A stretch of DNA of 64,000 bases from Burkholderiales bacterium (GTDB lineage: Bacteria; Pseudomonadota; Gammaproteobacteria; Burkholderiales; Ga0077523). Location of the stretch: contig JALHMS010000002.1 in assembly GCA_022843925.1 (NCBI GenBank), positions 267,906-331,905 on the forward strand, written 5' to 3'. Below the pieces are notes generated by a model, which searched no databases, had not been told where the DNA came from, and saw nothing but the letters and a program-made list of their open reading frames with translations. The translations under genes were made by a program, and so were the position numbers. How positions within the stretch are numbered: position 1 is the stretch's first letter; every line of letters starts with the position of its first letter. This document shows positions 18,036 through 28,790 of this stretch, in pieces.

Positions 18036-18667
18036 TGAAGTGGGGCGACGATGGTCGGCAGCAGGAGCCGCAGGCGCTGGGCATGGTGCCGATGGTCATC
18101 GAGCAGAGCGGTCGCGGGGAACGCGCCTACGACATCTACTCGAGGCTTCTGAAGGAACGGGTGGTGTTTCTGGTGGGGCCCGTCAACGAGGTGACTGCAA
18201 ACCTCATCGTTGCCCAGTTGCTGTTCCTGGAGTCCGAGAACCCGGACAAGGACATCTACTTCTACATCAACTCGCCCGGCGGCTCGGTATCGGCAGGCCT
18301 GGCGATCTACGACACGATGCAATTCATCAAGCCCGACGTGTCGACACTCTGCATCGGACAGGCCGCCAGCATGGGGGCGTTCCTGCTCGGTGCCGGCCAG
18401 AAGGGGAAGCGGTTTGTCCTCCCCAACTCGCGAGTGATGATCCACCAGCCCATGGGCGGCTTCCAGGGGCAGGCGTCGGACATCGAGATCCATGCCCGGG
18501 AAATCCTCTACCTGCGCGGGCGGCTGAATGCCCTCATGGCAGAACACACCGGGCAGGCCATCGAGGCGATCGAGAAGGACACGGATCGCGACAATTTCAT
18601 GAGCGCCGACGAGGCCGTCAAGTACGGTATCGTCGACAAGGTGCTGATGAGCCGTACGGGCGCCTGA
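18032..18667 (+). CDS. clpP: ATP-dependent Clp protease proteolytic subunit
   Basis: The 211-aa serine peptidase forms the tetradecameric chamber that degrades proteins unfolded by ClpX. The catalytic triad can be placed as Ser113 ([12 protein letters not shown]), His138 (VMIHQPMGG) and Asp186 (TDRDNFMS). The N-terminal stretch includes a short propeptide-like region before [19 protein letters not shown]. The start overlaps the trigger-factor stop, and the double ATG leaves a one-codon uncertainty (18032 or 18035). clpX follows after 57 bases. Confidence 0.97.
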   Translation: MMKWGDDGRQQEPQALGMVPMVIEQSGRGERAYDIYSRLLKERVVFLVGPVNEVTANLIVAQLLFLESENPDKDIYFYINSPGGSVSAGLAIYDTMQFIKPDVSTLCIGQAASMGAFLLGAGQKGKRFVLPNSRVMIHQPMGGFQGQASDIEIHAREILYLRGRLNALMAEHTGQAIEAIEKDTDRDNFMSADEAVKYGIVDKVLMSRTGA

Positions 18668-18724
18668 CGTCCGGTTCGCGAGCGACCCCGATACCAGAGC
18701 CCTCGAGGGCGAAGAGAGCTGCAG

Positions 18725-19996
<1,272 letters not shown>

Positions 19997-20001
19997 GCCG
20001 C

Positions 20002-20035
20002 CCGGGGCGATTGCATCGCCCCGGACTTCGTTTTT
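20002..20035 (+). terminator. Rho-independent terminator after clpX
   Basis: A perfect 10-bp stem (20002-20011 with 20015-20024, loop TGC) is followed within 6 bases by a run of five T (20031-20035). It ends the tig-clpP-clpX unit and implies that lon has its own promoter. Confidence 0.8.
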
Positions 20036-20064
20036 CCGGGGCTCGGGGGCATGGTCCTGACGCG

Positions 20065-20092
20065 GTTGATTCCACGCGTTTCGGCCCCAAGA
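20065..20092 (+). promoter_or_regulatory. Possible heat-shock (sigma-32 type) promoter of lon
   Basis: TTGATT at 20066-20071 and CCCCAAGA at 20085-20092 are separated by 13 bases, the spacing and partial sequence of sigma-32 promoters (TTGAAA, then CCCCAT). It lies after the clpX terminator and 35 bases before the lon ATG. Heat-shock control of lon is known in enterobacteria; for this organism it is inference. Confidence 0.5.
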
Positions 20093-20126
20093 TTCCTAAT
20101 TCGCCGCCCCACAACAGGTGACCTCT

Positions 20127-22547
20127 ATGGCTTACGTGCTCGATTCGCAGGAAAACCACCTGACGCTTCCGCTGCTGCCCCTGCGCGACGTCGTGGTCTT
20201 CCCGCACATGGTGATTCCCCTTTTCGTGGGCAGGCCGAAGTCCATTCGCGCACTCGAGATCGCGATGGAAGCCGGCAAGAGCATTCTGCTCGTGGCACAG
20301 AAATCGGCTGCGAAGGATGATCCCGGCGCCGAAGACCTCTATGACGTCGGCAGCGTCGCGAACATCCTCCAGATGCTCAAGCTGCCGGATGGCACGGTGA
20401 AGGTGCTGGTGGAGGGCGTCCAGCGCGCCACCGTGCTTCGCGTCACCGATGAGAAGACCCACTACAGCGCCGACGCGGTATCCGTCGAGGAAGAGCAACC
20501 CGTCGGTGATGACGCCAACGAAGTCGAAGCGATGCGTCGGGCGATGATCGGTCAGTTCGATCAGTACGTGAAACTGAACAAGAAGATTCCTCCGGAGATC
20601 CTGACCTCGCTTGCCGGCATCGATGAAGCCGGCCGCCTCGCCGACACGATTGCCGCGCACCTGCCGCTCAAGCTCGAGCAGAAGCAGGCCGTGCTCGAAA
20701 TGTTTCCGGTGCGCAAGCGTCTCGAGCACCTGTTGTCGCTCCTCGAGGCGGAACTCGACATCCTCCAGGTCGAGAAGCGCATCCGCGGCCGTGTGAAGCG
20801 CCAGATGGAGAAGAGCCAGCGCGAGTACTACCTGAACGAGCAGGTCAAGGCGATCCAGAAGGAACTCGGCGATCTCGACGAGGGTGCGGACCTCGATGAG
20901 ATGGAGAAGAAGATCAAGTCGGCGCACATGCCGAAAGAGGCCCGCGCGAAGGCCGATGCCGAATTGAAGAAGCTACGCCTCATGTCACCGATGTCCGCGG
21001 AAGCGACGGTCGTTCGGAACTACATCGAGGCACTGGTCTCCCTCCCTTGGAAGAAGAAGAGCAAGATCAGCCAGGACCTCGCGATCGCCGAATCCGTCCT
21101 GGAAGAGGATCACTACGGGCTCGAGAAGGTCAAGGAACGCATCCTCGAGTACCTTGCGGTCCAACAGCGTGTGGACAAGGTCAAGGCGCCGATCCTGTGC
21201 CTCGTGGGCCCGCCCGGAGTCGGCAAGACTTCCCTCGGGCAGTCGATTGCCCGTGCGACCAACCGGAAGTTCGTCCGGATGTCCCTGGGGGGCGTCCGGG
21301 ACGAGGCCGAGATTCGCGGTCATCGCCGCACGTACATCGGATCGATGCCCGGGAAGATCCTCCAGAACATGACGAAGGTCGCGGTCCGCAATCCCCTCTT
21401 CCTGATGGATGAGGTGGACAAGATGGGCATGGACTTCCGTGGCGACCCGGCATCCGCCCTGCTCGAAGTGCTCGATCCCGAACAGAACAATACGTTCGTG
21501 GATCACTACATCGAGGTCGACTACGACCTGTCCGACGTGATGTTCGTGGCGACTGCGAACACGATGAACATCCCGGCGCCCTTGCTCGACCGGATGGAGG
21601 TGATCCGTCTGTCCGGCTACACCGAGGACGAGAAGGTCAACATCGCGATCCGCTATCTGCTGTCGAAGCAGATGAAGAACCACGGACTGAGCGACACCGA
21701 GTTCACGCTGTCCGAGAGCGCGATCCGCGACGTCGTGCGCTACTACACGCGCGAGGCGGGCGTGAGGGCACTAGAGCGCGAGATCTCGAAGATCTGTCGG
21801 AAGGTGGTGAAGAGCCTGCTTCTCAAGAAACGCGAGACGACGGTCCAGGTCAACTCGCGCAATCTCGACAAGTATCTCGGCGTGCGTCGCTACACCTTCG
21901 GGATGGCCGAGAAGGAGAGTCAGGTGGGTCAGGTCACCGGGCTTGCATGGACCGAGGTGGGTGGAGAACTGCTCACGATCGAAAGTGCGGTCATGCCGGG
22001 CAAGGGGAAGATGGTCACCACCGGCAAGCTCGGCGAGGTGATGCAGGAGTCCATCCAGGCTGCGCTCACGGTCGTCAGGAGTCGCTCCCAGAAGTTGGGC
22101 ATCCCCGAGGACTTCTATCAGAAGAACGACATCCATATCCACCTGCCCGAGGGCGCGACGCCCAAGGATGGTCCGAGTGCCGGCATCGCCATCACCACGG
22201 CGATGGTGTCCCTTCTGACGGGGATTCCGGTGAAGGCCGATGTGGCGATGACCGGCGAGATCACATTGCGCGGCGAGGTCTTGCCGATAGGCGGTCTGAA
22301 GGAGAAGCTTCTCGCTGCGCATCGTGGTGGCATCAAGACCGTGCTCATTCCGCAGGAGAACGCCAAGGATCTCACCGAGATTCCGGACAACATCAAGAAT
22401 CGCCTCGATATCCATCCTGTGAAATGGATCGATCAGGTGTTGGAGCTGGCCCTCGAGCGCGTACCGACACCCTTGCCGGAACAACCGGCAGCAGTGGCGA
22501 TTCCGGCGGTCGAAACGGGTGAGACGGTGGTCGCTGTCAAGCACTGA
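20127..22547 (+). CDS. lon: ATP-dependent protease Lon
   Basis: The 806-aa protease combines an N-terminal substrate-binding LON domain ([20 protein letters not shown]), a coiled middle region, an AAA+ module with Walker A GPPGVGKT (361-368) and Walker [10 protein letters not shown], and a C-terminal Ser-Lys peptidase. The nucleophile is Ser684 in [11 protein letters not shown], and the Lys is in [17 protein letters not shown] 20127 follows AGGTGA by 8 bases; an in-frame GTG at 20118 is a less likely start. The gene sits between a terminator and the hup promoter, so it appears to be transcribed alone. Confidence 0.97.
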   Translation: MAYVLDSQENHLTLPLLPLRDVVVFPHMVIPLFVGRPKSIRALEIAMEAGKSILLVAQKSAAKDDPGAEDLYDVGSVANILQMLKLPDGTVKVLVEGVQRATVLRVTDEKTHYSADAVSVEEEQPVGDDANEVEAMRRAMIGQFDQYVKLNKKIPPEILTSLAGIDEAGRLADTIAAHLPLKLEQKQAVLEMFPVRKRLEHLLSLLEAELDILQVEKRIRGRVKRQMEKSQREYYLNEQVKAIQKELGDLDEGADLDEMEKKIKSAHMPKEARAKADAELKKLRLMSPMSAEATVVRNYIEALVSLPWKKKSKISQDLAIAESVLEEDHYGLEKVKERILEYLAVQQRVDKVKAPILCLVGPPGVGKTSLGQSIARATNRKFVRMSLGGVRDEAEIRGHRRTYIGSMPGKILQNMTKVAVRNPLFLMDEVDKMGMDFRGDPASALLEVLDPEQNNTFVDHYIEVDYDLSDVMFVATANTMNIPAPLLDRMEVIRLSGYTEDEKVNIAIRYLLSKQMKNHGLSDTEFTLSESAIRDVVRYYTREAGVRALEREISKICRKVVKSLLLKKRETTVQVNSRNLDKYLGVRRYTFGMAEKESQVGQVTGLAWTEVGGELLTIESAVMPGKGKMVTTGKLGEVMQESIQAALTVVRSRSQKLGIPEDFYQKNDIHIHLPEGATPKDGPSAGIAITTAMVSLLTGIPVKADVAMTGEITLRGEVLPIGGLKEKLLAAHRGGIKTVLIPQENAKDLTEIPDNIKNRLDIHPVKWIDQVLELALERVPTPLPEQPAAVAIPAVETGETVVAVKH

Positions 22548-22561
22548 GCGACGCTCCCTCA

Positions 22562-22590
22562 GGCGCCCGGATGCCGCGCATCCGGGTGCC
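22562..22590 (+). terminator. Hairpin after lon
   Basis: A 12-bp stem with one G-T pair (22562-22573 with 22579-22590, loop CCGCG) starts 15 bases after the lon stop. There is no T-tract, so termination is likely but not certain. The hup promoter begins 11 bases later. Confidence 0.55.
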
Positions 22591-22600
22591 TAACCGTTCC

Positions 22601-22630
22601 TTGACACGCAGTTTTTGCGCTTGCTATAAG
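22601..22630 (+). promoter_or_regulatory. Strong sigma-70 promoter of hup
   Basis: A perfect -35 TTGACA at 22601-22606 is followed after 17 or 18 bases by CTATAA/TATAAG at 22624-22630. It lies about 145 bases before the HU start codon, implying a long 5' leader of more than 130 bases. Confidence 0.75.
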
Positions 22631-22775
22631 TTGCTGGAGACAACGAGATCCGCGTGCTGAAGCGGCACACTCTTCCGGGTCGACATCGAAGCAGAAAGCG
22701 GTAGTCGGGGACGGGGCCGGAGAGGTTTCTCTCTGCGGTCATCGAATGGGACCTATCGGGCGAAAGGGGACGGGC

Positions 22776-23048
22776 GTGAACAAATCGGAACTGATCGAGG
22801 CAATCGCGAAATCTGCGGACATTTCGAAGGCGGCTGCAGGGCGTGCGCTGGATGCAGCGGTGACATCGATCCGGACGACGCTGAAGAAGGGCGGGACCGT
22901 GACGCTGGTGGGCTTCGGAACGTTCTACGTGAACAAGCGGGCTTCGCGCAGCGGACGCAATCCACGGACGGGCGCCGCGATCAAGATCAAGTCAGCAAAG
23001 ATTCCGAAATTTCGGGCTGGAAAGGCGTTGAAGGACGCATTAAACTAG
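22776..23048 (+). CDS. hupB: HU family histone-like DNA-binding protein
   Basis: The 90-aa nucleoid protein binds and bends DNA as a dimer. The family pattern is complete: [26 protein letters not shown] at the N-terminus, [12 protein letters not shown] in the beta-saddle, and the arm with [12 protein letters not shown] that inserts into the minor groove; it ends in [16 protein letters not shown] start at 22776 is chosen because it gives exactly the family length; it follows AGGGGACGG. A strong promoter lies at 22601-22630. tRNA-Val begins 93 bases after the stop and may be on the same transcript. Confidence 0.96.
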   Translation: MNKSELIEAIAKSADISKAAAGRALDAAVTSIRTTLKKGGTVTLVGFGTFYVNKRASRSGRNPRTGAAIKIKSAKIPKFRAGKALKDALN

Positions 23049-23141
23049 CGGTCTTTCGTGAGTCGCAAAACGCGGTGAGGCAGGGCTTCGGCAGGGGTGG
23101 GCAACGAGCGACGGGCTACGAGCAGCTTTAGGCAAGTCTTC

Positions 23142-23217
23142 GGGTGCTTAGCTCAGTTGGTAGAGCGTCGCCCTTACAAGGCGAATGTCGGGAGTTCGAG
23201 CCTCTCAGCACCCACCA
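23142..23217 (+). tRNA. tRNA-Val (anticodon TAC)
   Basis: The 76-base tRNA has acceptor stem GGGTGCT with AGCACCC, D-arm GCTCAGTTGGTAGAGC, anticodon loop CTTACAA (TAC, valine) and an encoded ACCA end. No promoter of its own is obvious. Confidence 0.96.
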
Positions 23218-23398
23218 AAGTTCCACCGACCAAAAAGCTGCACCCGCCGGAGTTGCAAGCTAGCCGAACGCAAAACATGCGAAGCGGTAACCGTGTTGGA
23301 TGGGCCACTAGGCATCAGCGGTCAGCCGAGTGCAGGGTGGTGCCAAGGGTGAACCAGCTCCCAACGGAGCGGGGCGAGTAAGTAAAGCAACGGAATCA

Positions 23399-23475
23399 GG
23401 AGTGGTAGTTCAGTTGGTTAGAATACCGGCCTGTCACGCCGGGGGTCGCGGGTTCGAGTCCCGTCCACTCCGCCA
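23399..23475 (+). tRNA. tRNA-Asp (anticodon GTC)
   Basis: The 77-base tRNA has acceptor stem GGAGTGG with CCACTCC, anticodon loop CTGTCAC (GTC, aspartate), T-arm GGGTTCGAGTCCC and encoded GCCA. It follows tRNA-Val after 181 bases in which I see no gene, and is followed by a clear terminator. Confidence 0.96.
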
Positions 23476-23488
23476 AAATGTCGGGAAA

Positions 23489-23511
23489 GGCGAACTGCGG
23501 TTCGCCTTTTT
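23489..23511 (+). terminator. Rho-independent terminator after tRNA-Asp
   Basis: A perfect 7-bp stem (23489-23495 with 23500-23506, loop TGCG) is directly followed by five T. It ends the hup/tRNA-Val/tRNA-Asp stretch. Confidence 0.85.
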
Positions 23512-23655
23512 CGTTTCTGCTGACCGGTTTGCGTTCAGCGTTCGCTCAGTGCTCGCGGTGCGTCGTTCATGGCGGGCACCACGAGTTCTGGATGCCGCGA
23601 GGAGCACGTTGCCGGTACTTCCAGCGTTCCCAACTTTTCAGAGCGTGCGATAGCC

Positions 23656-25566
23656 ATGTTCGAATGGGTCGAGAAGCACAAGCGTTGGATCATGATCGCG
23701 TTGTCCATCCTGATCATTCCGTCGTTCGCGATGTTCGGGATCAACTATTACTTCGACGATTCGTCCAGTTCCGGCGCGGTTGCGAAGGTGGCTGGAACGA
23801 CCATATCGCCGAACGAGTTCGAGCAGGCACTCCGGGATCGCCAGGACCAACTGCGTCAGATGATGAAGGACAAGGCCGATCCCGCCCTTCTCGACAGCAA
23901 CGAAGTTCGCAACGCGGTTGTGAATTCCCTCGTGGAACGCCGTGCGCTGCTTGCCCATGCACTGAAGTCGGGGCTGGCCGTACCCAACGAGCAGGTCCGC
24001 AAGATCATCCTCGATGTCCCTTATTTCCGTGACGAAGCGACGGGCGAGTTCTCCTCCGAGAAGTACGAAGAGATCCTTCGCCGTCAGGGCAAGACCGATC
24101 TGATGTTCGAAGAGGGAATCCGCCAGGATCTCCGGGTCTCCCAGGTGCGCGACACCGTCAGCGAGTCCACCATCATCTCCGATGCGGTTGTGAAGCGCCT
24201 CGGCAAGCTTCGCGAGCAGCAGCGCGAAGTCAGTCAGTGGACGATGACGCCGGACCAGGTGTTTGCCCGGGTCACTGTCAGCGACGAAGAGGTCCGCAAG
24301 TTCTACGACGATCGCCAGAGTGATTTCCGTATCCCCGAACGCGTGAAGGTCGAGTACGTGGTGCTGACGCCGGATGATGCGGCGAAGGGTGTCGCCGTAC
24401 CCGAGTCGGAGATCAAGGCCGCGTACGAGAAGAACGCGGCCCAGTACGGCAAGCCGGAGGAGCGGCGCGCCAGTCACATCCTCCTGACCGTGCCGAAAGA
24501 GGCGAAGCCGGAAGGGAAAGCAGAAACTCGGAAGCGGGCGGAGGCGCTTATCGAGAAGGTTCGCAAGGATCCCAGGAGCTTCGCCGAGGTTGCGAAGAAG
24601 GAATCCCAGGATCCCGGGTCCGCGGTCAACGGTGGAGATCTCGGATTCAATGCACGCGGCGCCATGGTCAAGCCGTTCGACGACGCGGTGTTTGCTCTCA
24701 AAGTCGGTGAGTTCGCCGGGCCTGTCGAGACGCAGTACGGCTACCACATCATCCGTCTCGATGCCGTGAAGCCGGGCGAGACCGTCCCGTTCGAAAAGGT
24801 CCGGGGCGAGATCGAGGCGGAGTTGCGAAGAGCGCAGGCCGGCAAGTTGTTCGCCGATGCAGTGGAGGAACTTCAGGTAAAGGTCGTCGAGCAATCGGAC
24901 AGCCTGCAACCGGCGGCCGAAGCGCTGAAGCTTGTCGTTCAGACGAGCGACTGGATCACTCGCAATGGCGGAGGTCAGCCGGCGACACTGGTCAAGCCGG
25001 CGATGCTCGCCAAGATCTTCGCCGAGGATTCCATCAAGCAGAAGCGCAACACCGATGCCGTCGAGGTGGACGCCAACACCGTGATCGCTGCGCGCGTGGT
25101 CGATCATCGCGAGGCCCATGTGCTGCCTTTCGACGACATCAAGGGCGAGGTTCGCAGACAGGTTCAGATCGACAAGGCGCTGAAGCTCGCCGAGCAGGAA
25201 GGCAAGGCGACGCTCGATCGTCTGAAGAAGGGCGACGACAAAGGGGTCGCCTGGTCGGCGCCCTCGTTGGTTTCCCTGGGCAATCCCGGTGTGCTCCAGT
25301 CCGAAGCGGCGCGCGACGTGTTCTCTGCCGACCCTTCCAAGCTGCCCTTGTACGTCGGCATCCCCGCGGACAAGGGACGCTTCGTGATCTATCGGGTCAC
25401 GAAGGTGATCGAGGCACCCGAGCCCTCTGCTGAAGTCCGCAAGGCGCTCGCGAAACAGATTGCGCAGCTCGCCGCCCAGCAGCAATTCGACGCATATACG
25501 CAGACCGTGAAGGCGACGATGGGTGTCTCCGTGGACACCGCGAAGGTGCAGAAGAAGGTGCAGTAG
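23656..25566 (+). CDS. ppiD: Periplasmic folding chaperone / peptidyl-prolyl isomerase PpiD
   Basis: The 636-aa inner-membrane protein helps fold outer-membrane and secreted proteins on the periplasmic side. A short cytoplasmic N-terminus is followed by one membrane segment (about 11-29, WIMIALSILIIPSFAMFGI), a SurA-N-like chaperone part and a parvulin (PpiC) domain at about 265-365, seen as RRASHILLTVPK, GGDLGFNARGAMVKPFDDAVF and VETQYGYHIIRL. ATG 23656 gives the family start; the frame is open further upstream without similarity. The gene follows the tRNA-Asp terminator and ends at a large bidirectional terminator shared with fabI. Confidence 0.95.
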   Translation: MFEWVEKHKRWIMIALSILIIPSFAMFGINYYFDDSSSSGAVAKVAGTTISPNEFEQALRDRQDQLRQMMKDKADPALLDSNEVRNAVVNSLVERRALLAHALKSGLAVPNEQVRKIILDVPYFRDEATGEFSSEKYEEILRRQGKTDLMFEEGIRQDLRVSQVRDTVSESTIISDAVVKRLGKLREQQREVSQWTMTPDQVFARVTVSDEEVRKFYDDRQSDFRIPERVKVEYVVLTPDDAAKGVAVPESEIKAAYEKNAAQYGKPEERRASHILLTVPKEAKPEGKAETRKRAEALIEKVRKDPRSFAEVAKKESQDPGSAVNGGDLGFNARGAMVKPFDDAVFALKVGEFAGPVETQYGYHIIRLDAVKPGETVPFEKVRGEIEAELRRAQAGKLFADAVEELQVKVVEQSDSLQPAAEALKLVVQTSDWITRNGGGQPATLVKPAMLAKIFAEDSIKQKRNTDAVEVDANTVIAARVVDHREAHVLPFDDIKGEVRRQVQIDKALKLAEQEGKATLDRLKKGDDKGVAWSAPSLVSLGNPGVLQSEAARDVFSADPSKLPLYVGIPADKGRFVIYRVTKVIEAPEPSAEVRKALAKQIAQLAAQQQFDAYTQTVKATMGVSVDTAKVQKKVQ

Positions 25567-25585
25567 ACGTCCGCCCGGGACGAAG

Positions 25586-25632
25586 CCCGAAAACGACTAC
25601 GCCGCCTTTCAGGCGGCGTAGTCGTTTTCGGG
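25586..25632. terminator. 21-bp perfect inverted repeat, bidirectional terminator between ppiD and fabI
   Basis: The 21-base arms 25586-25606 and 25612-25632 are perfectly complementary, with a 5-base loop TTTCA. AAAA on the left arm and TTTT on the right arm lie inside the stem, so each strand carries a T-run near its end. It sits between the convergent ppiD and fabI genes (20 bases after one stop, 60 before the other), and probably ends both. Confidence 0.8.
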
Positions 25633-25691
25633 TGTTCGGCCTCACTTTACTGCCTGCCTGCCGAGACCCGGGCGGATCCGGCAATCCAGGA

Positions 25692-26483
25692 TCACGTGAC
25701 GTCCAGACCGCCCAGGCTCGTGATGTTGAATCCGCCGTCCACGTAGAGGATCTCGCCCGTGATGCCGCTCGCGAGGGAACTGAGCAGGAACGCGGACGCG
25801 TTTCCGACCTCCTCGGTCGTCACGTTGCGTCTGAGTGGAGCCGCACGTTCGTTGTGGGCGAGCAGCTTGGAAAAGTTGCCGATGCCGGCGGCGGCGAGTG
25901 TCTTGATCGGACCCGCCGAGACGGCGTTCACTCGTATGCCGCGCGGACCTAGGCTCTGCGCCATGTACCGCACGTTCGCTTCGAGGCTCGCCTTCGCGAG
26001 ACCCATCACGTTGTAGTTCGGCAGCGCGCGCTCTGCGCCGAGATAACTCAACGTGAGCAGGGAACCGCCGCGGCCGTCCATCATCGGGCGAGCCGCCTTC
26101 GCGAGCGCCGCGAAACTGTAGGAGCTGATGTCGTGGGCGATGCGGAAGGCTTCACGGTTGACGGTATCGAGATAGTCCCCCGCGAGGGCTTCGCGCGGCG
26201 CGAATGCGATCGAGTGCACCAGACCATCGAGGCCGTCCCATCGCGCACCGAGTTGCTCGAACAACGCGTCGATCTCCGCATCGTTCGCGACGTCGCAGCC
26301 GAAGACGAGATCCGATCCGAACTCCGAAGCGAGTTCCCGTACGCGGTCCTCGACGCGCTCGCCTTGATACGTGAACGCGAGCGAGGCACCCTCGCGATGG
26401 CATGCGCGAGCGATGCCGTATGCGATCGAGCGGTTGCTGAGCATGCCGGTGATCAGGATCGCCTTGCCCTCCAGGAATGCCAT
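25692..26483 (-). CDS. fabI: Enoyl-ACP reductase FabI (NADH-dependent)
   Basis: The 263-aa divergent SDR enzyme performs the last reduction of each fatty-acid elongation cycle. The N-terminal [17 protein letters not shown] is the FabI form of the cofactor motif, and the active site is Tyr157 and Lys164 in [11 protein letters not shown] with Tyr147 in [12 protein letters not shown], the usual YxxxxxxK spacing. The C-terminus has [14 protein letters not shown]. The start at 26483 matches the family. A -10-like TATAAT on this strand lies at 26520-26515, 32 bases before the start. This is the biosynthetic counterpart of the beta-oxidation genes at the left end. Confidence 0.96.
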   Translation of the reverse strand: MAFLEGKAILITGMLSNRSIAYGIARACHREGASLAFTYQGERVEDRVRELASEFGSDLVFGCDVANDAEIDALFEQLGARWDGLDGLVHSIAFAPREALAGDYLDTVNREAFRIAHDISSYSFAALAKAARPMMDGRGGSLLTLSYLGAERALPNYNVMGLAKASLEANVRYMAQSLGPRGIRVNAVSAGPIKTLAAAGIGNFSKLLAHNERAAPLRRNVTTEEVGNASAFLLSSLASGITGEILYVDGGFNITSLGGLDVT

Positions 26484-26514
26484 GGATGTGTACCTGCGGT
26501 GGATGGAGGTGGCT

Positions 26515-26520
26515 ATTATA
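26515..26520 (-). promoter_or_regulatory. Possible -10 element of fabI
   Basis: A perfect TATAAT on the minus strand lies 32 bases before the fabI ATG. No good -35 is found at 16-18 bases, so the call rests on one hexamer and its position. Confidence 0.35.
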
Positions 26521-26575
26521 TGGGCGCTCCGTCCCGCGACTCCATTTCCCCGAAGTGGTCGCAGCACCTCACCCC

Positions 26576-28786
26576 ATGGATGTCACGCTTCGCATGCGCC
26601 TGACGCTGTCGTGCCGATCGTTGCTCGCGTTGTCCGCCTGGTCGATCCTCACCGCCTGCAGCGGGCCGTGGAACGATCCGCATCCGCCGGCGGAGCGTTT
26701 CGCGAACACCCTGCATTCGGCGTTCAACGAGCGCCCCAAGCATCTCGATCCCGTGCAGTCGTACAGTTCGAACGAGATCGCTTTCACCGCGCAGATCTAC
26801 ACGCCACCGCTGCAGTACCACTACCTGAAGCGCCCGTTCACGCTGATGCCGTTTGCGGCCGAGGCGGTGCCCGAGCCCGTGTACCTCGACGCACAGGGGC
26901 AGCCTCTGCCGGCCGATGCAGACTCGGCGGCCATTGCGTTCAGCGTCTACGAGATTCGTCTGCGTCCGGGCCTGCGCTATCAGCCGCATCCGGCGTTCGC
27001 AGTGCGGCCGGATGGTTCTCCGCACTATCTCGACATGGACGAACGGGCGCTGTCGAACATCCATGTGCTGGGTGATCTCGATCAGCGCGACTCGCGCGAT
27101 GTCCGCGCGGAGGACTTCGCCTACCAGATCAAGCGGCTTGCCCATCCTCGGCTCCACTCGCCCATCCTCGGACTGATGAGCGACTACATCGTCGGGCTGA
27201 AGGAGTACGCCGATCAACTCAAGGCCGCGGATGCCGACGCCAGTCAGGCAGGCCGCAAGGGGGAGTGGCTGGATCTTCGCAAGTACCCGCTCGCGGGTGT
27301 CGAGGTCGTCGACGAGCGCACCTACCGGATCCGCCTGAAGGGCAAGTATCCCCAGTTCGCATACTGGCTGGCGATGCCGTTCTTCGCGCCGATTCCGCAT
27401 GAAGTGGACCGCTTCTATGCGCAACCCGGTCTTGCCCGCCGCAACATCACCCTCGATTGGTATCCCGTGGGGGCGGGCCCCTACATGCTGACGGTGAACA
27501 ATCCGAACCGCGTGATGGTGCTGGAACGCAATCCGAACTACTTCGGCGAGCGCTATCCGACAGAGGGCGAGGCAGGCGACGCCGAGCGGGGGCTACTCGC
27601 CGACGCCGGCAAGTCGCTTCCGTTCATCGATCGGGCCGTGTTCACGCTCGAGCGGGAAAGCATCCCCTACTGGAACAAGTTTCTCCAGGGCTATTACGAC
27701 ATGTCCGGCATCTCCGCAGATGCCTTCGATCAGGCCGTCCAGGTATCCGGGTCCGGGCAGGTGATGCTCACCGACGAGATGCAGGCGAAAGGGGTCCAGC
27801 TGAAGACGGCCGTGGCGCCGTCGACGATGTACATGGGCTTCAACATGCTCGACAGCGTGGTCGGGGGCAGCGGTGAGAAGTCGCGCAAGCTTCGACAGGC
27901 GATCTCCATCGCGGTCGACTACGAGGAGTTCGTGTCGATCTTCGCGAACGGCCGGGGCATCCCCGCGCAGGGACCCCTCCCGCCGGGCATCTACGGTTAC
28001 CGCGATGGCGAGGCCGGCATCAATCGGGTCGTATACGACTGGGTCGACGGGCAGCCTCGCCGCAAATCGATCGAAGAAGCGAAGCGGCTGCTTGCGGAGG
28101 CCGGCTATCCCGGCGGTGTCGATCGCGCGAACGGCAAGCCGCTCGTGCTGTATCTGGATGCCACGGCGCGCGGGCCCGATGACAAGAACCGCCTCGACTG
28201 GCTGCGCAAGCAGTTCGCGAAGCTGGAGATCGATCTCGTGGTGCGTGCCACCGACTACAACCGGTTCCAGGAGAAGATCCGCAAGGGCAACGCGCAGATC
28301 TTCAACTGGGGCTGGAACGCCGACTATCCCGACCCGGAGAACTTCTTCTTTCTGCTGCACGGCGAGCAGGGCAAGGTGAAGTCGCAGGGCGAGAATGCGT
28401 CGAACTACGTGAACGCCGAGTACGACCGCCTGTTCGAGCAGATGAAGAACATGGACAACGGCCCCGAGCGTCAGGTACTCATCGATCGCATGCAGGAGAT
28501 CCTCCGCACCGACGCCCCCTGGCTCTGGGGCATGCACCCGAAGGAGTACGGGCTGACCCATGGCTGGGTGTTCAATCGCAAGCCCAATCCGATCGCGCAC
28601 AACCTGCTCAAGTACCAGCGCATCGAGCCCGCATCGCGGGCTTCCCTCCAGGCCCGGTGGAACCGTCCGGTTCTGTGGCCCCTGGGCCTTGCGATCCTCG
28701 TGATCGGTGCGTTCGTCATGCCTGCCGTGGTGGCGCATCGCCGACGCGAGCAGCGCACCGCGGCTGCGGCCGTGACCGGAGCCTGA
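26576..28786 (+). CDS. Peptide-type ABC transporter substrate-binding lipoprotein with C-terminal membrane segment
   Basis: The 736-aa protein belongs to extracellular solute-binding family 5 (DppA/OppA/YejA-like). A lipoprotein signal ends in ILTACSG with Cys28 as lipidation site. Family features include [39 protein letters not shown] and [13 protein letters not shown]. Unlike typical binding proteins it also has a hydrophobic segment near residues 699-720 ([20 protein letters not shown]) followed by a basic tail, so it could be anchored at both ends. The start may be ATG 26576 or 26594. It is 4 bases from the first permease gene and heads a complete importer operon; the substrate, probably peptides or a related solute, is not determined. 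Confidence 0.88.
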   Translation: MDVTLRMRLTLSCRSLLALSAWSILTACSGPWNDPHPPAERFANTLHSAFNERPKHLDPVQSYSSNEIAFTAQIYTPPLQYHYLKRPFTLMPFAAEAVPEPVYLDAQGQPLPADADSAAIAFSVYEIRLRPGLRYQPHPAFAVRPDGSPHYLDMDERALSNIHVLGDLDQRDSRDVRAEDFAYQIKRLAHPRLHSPILGLMSDYIVGLKEYADQLKAADADASQAGRKGEWLDLRKYPLAGVEVVDERTYRIRLKGKYPQFAYWLAMPFFAPIPHEVDRFYAQPGLARRNITLDWYPVGAGPYMLTVNNPNRVMVLERNPNYFGERYPTEGEAGDAERGLLADAGKSLPFIDRAVFTLERESIPYWNKFLQGYYDMSGISADAFDQAVQVSGSGQVMLTDEMQAKGVQLKTAVAPSTMYMGFNMLDSVVGGSGEKSRKLRQAISIAVDYEEFVSIFANGRGIPAQGPLPPGIYGYRDGEAGINRVVYDWVDGQPRRKSIEEAKRLLAEAGYPGGVDRANGKPLVLYLDATARGPDDKNRLDWLRKQFAKLEIDLVVRATDYNRFQEKIRKGNAQIFNWGWNADYPDPENFFFLLHGEQGKVKSQGENASNYVNAEYDRLFEQMKNMDNGPERQVLIDRMQEILRTDAPWLWGMHPKEYGLTHGWVFNRKPNPIAHNLLKYQRIEPASRASLQARWNRPVLWPLGLAILVIGAFVMPAVVAHRRREQRTAAAAVTGA

Positions 28787-28790
28787 TCCG

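Noticed and set aside
23218-23398. Possible third tRNA or small RNA between tRNA-Val and tRNA-Asp
   Set aside because: No cloverleaf, T-arm or promoter was found in this stretch.
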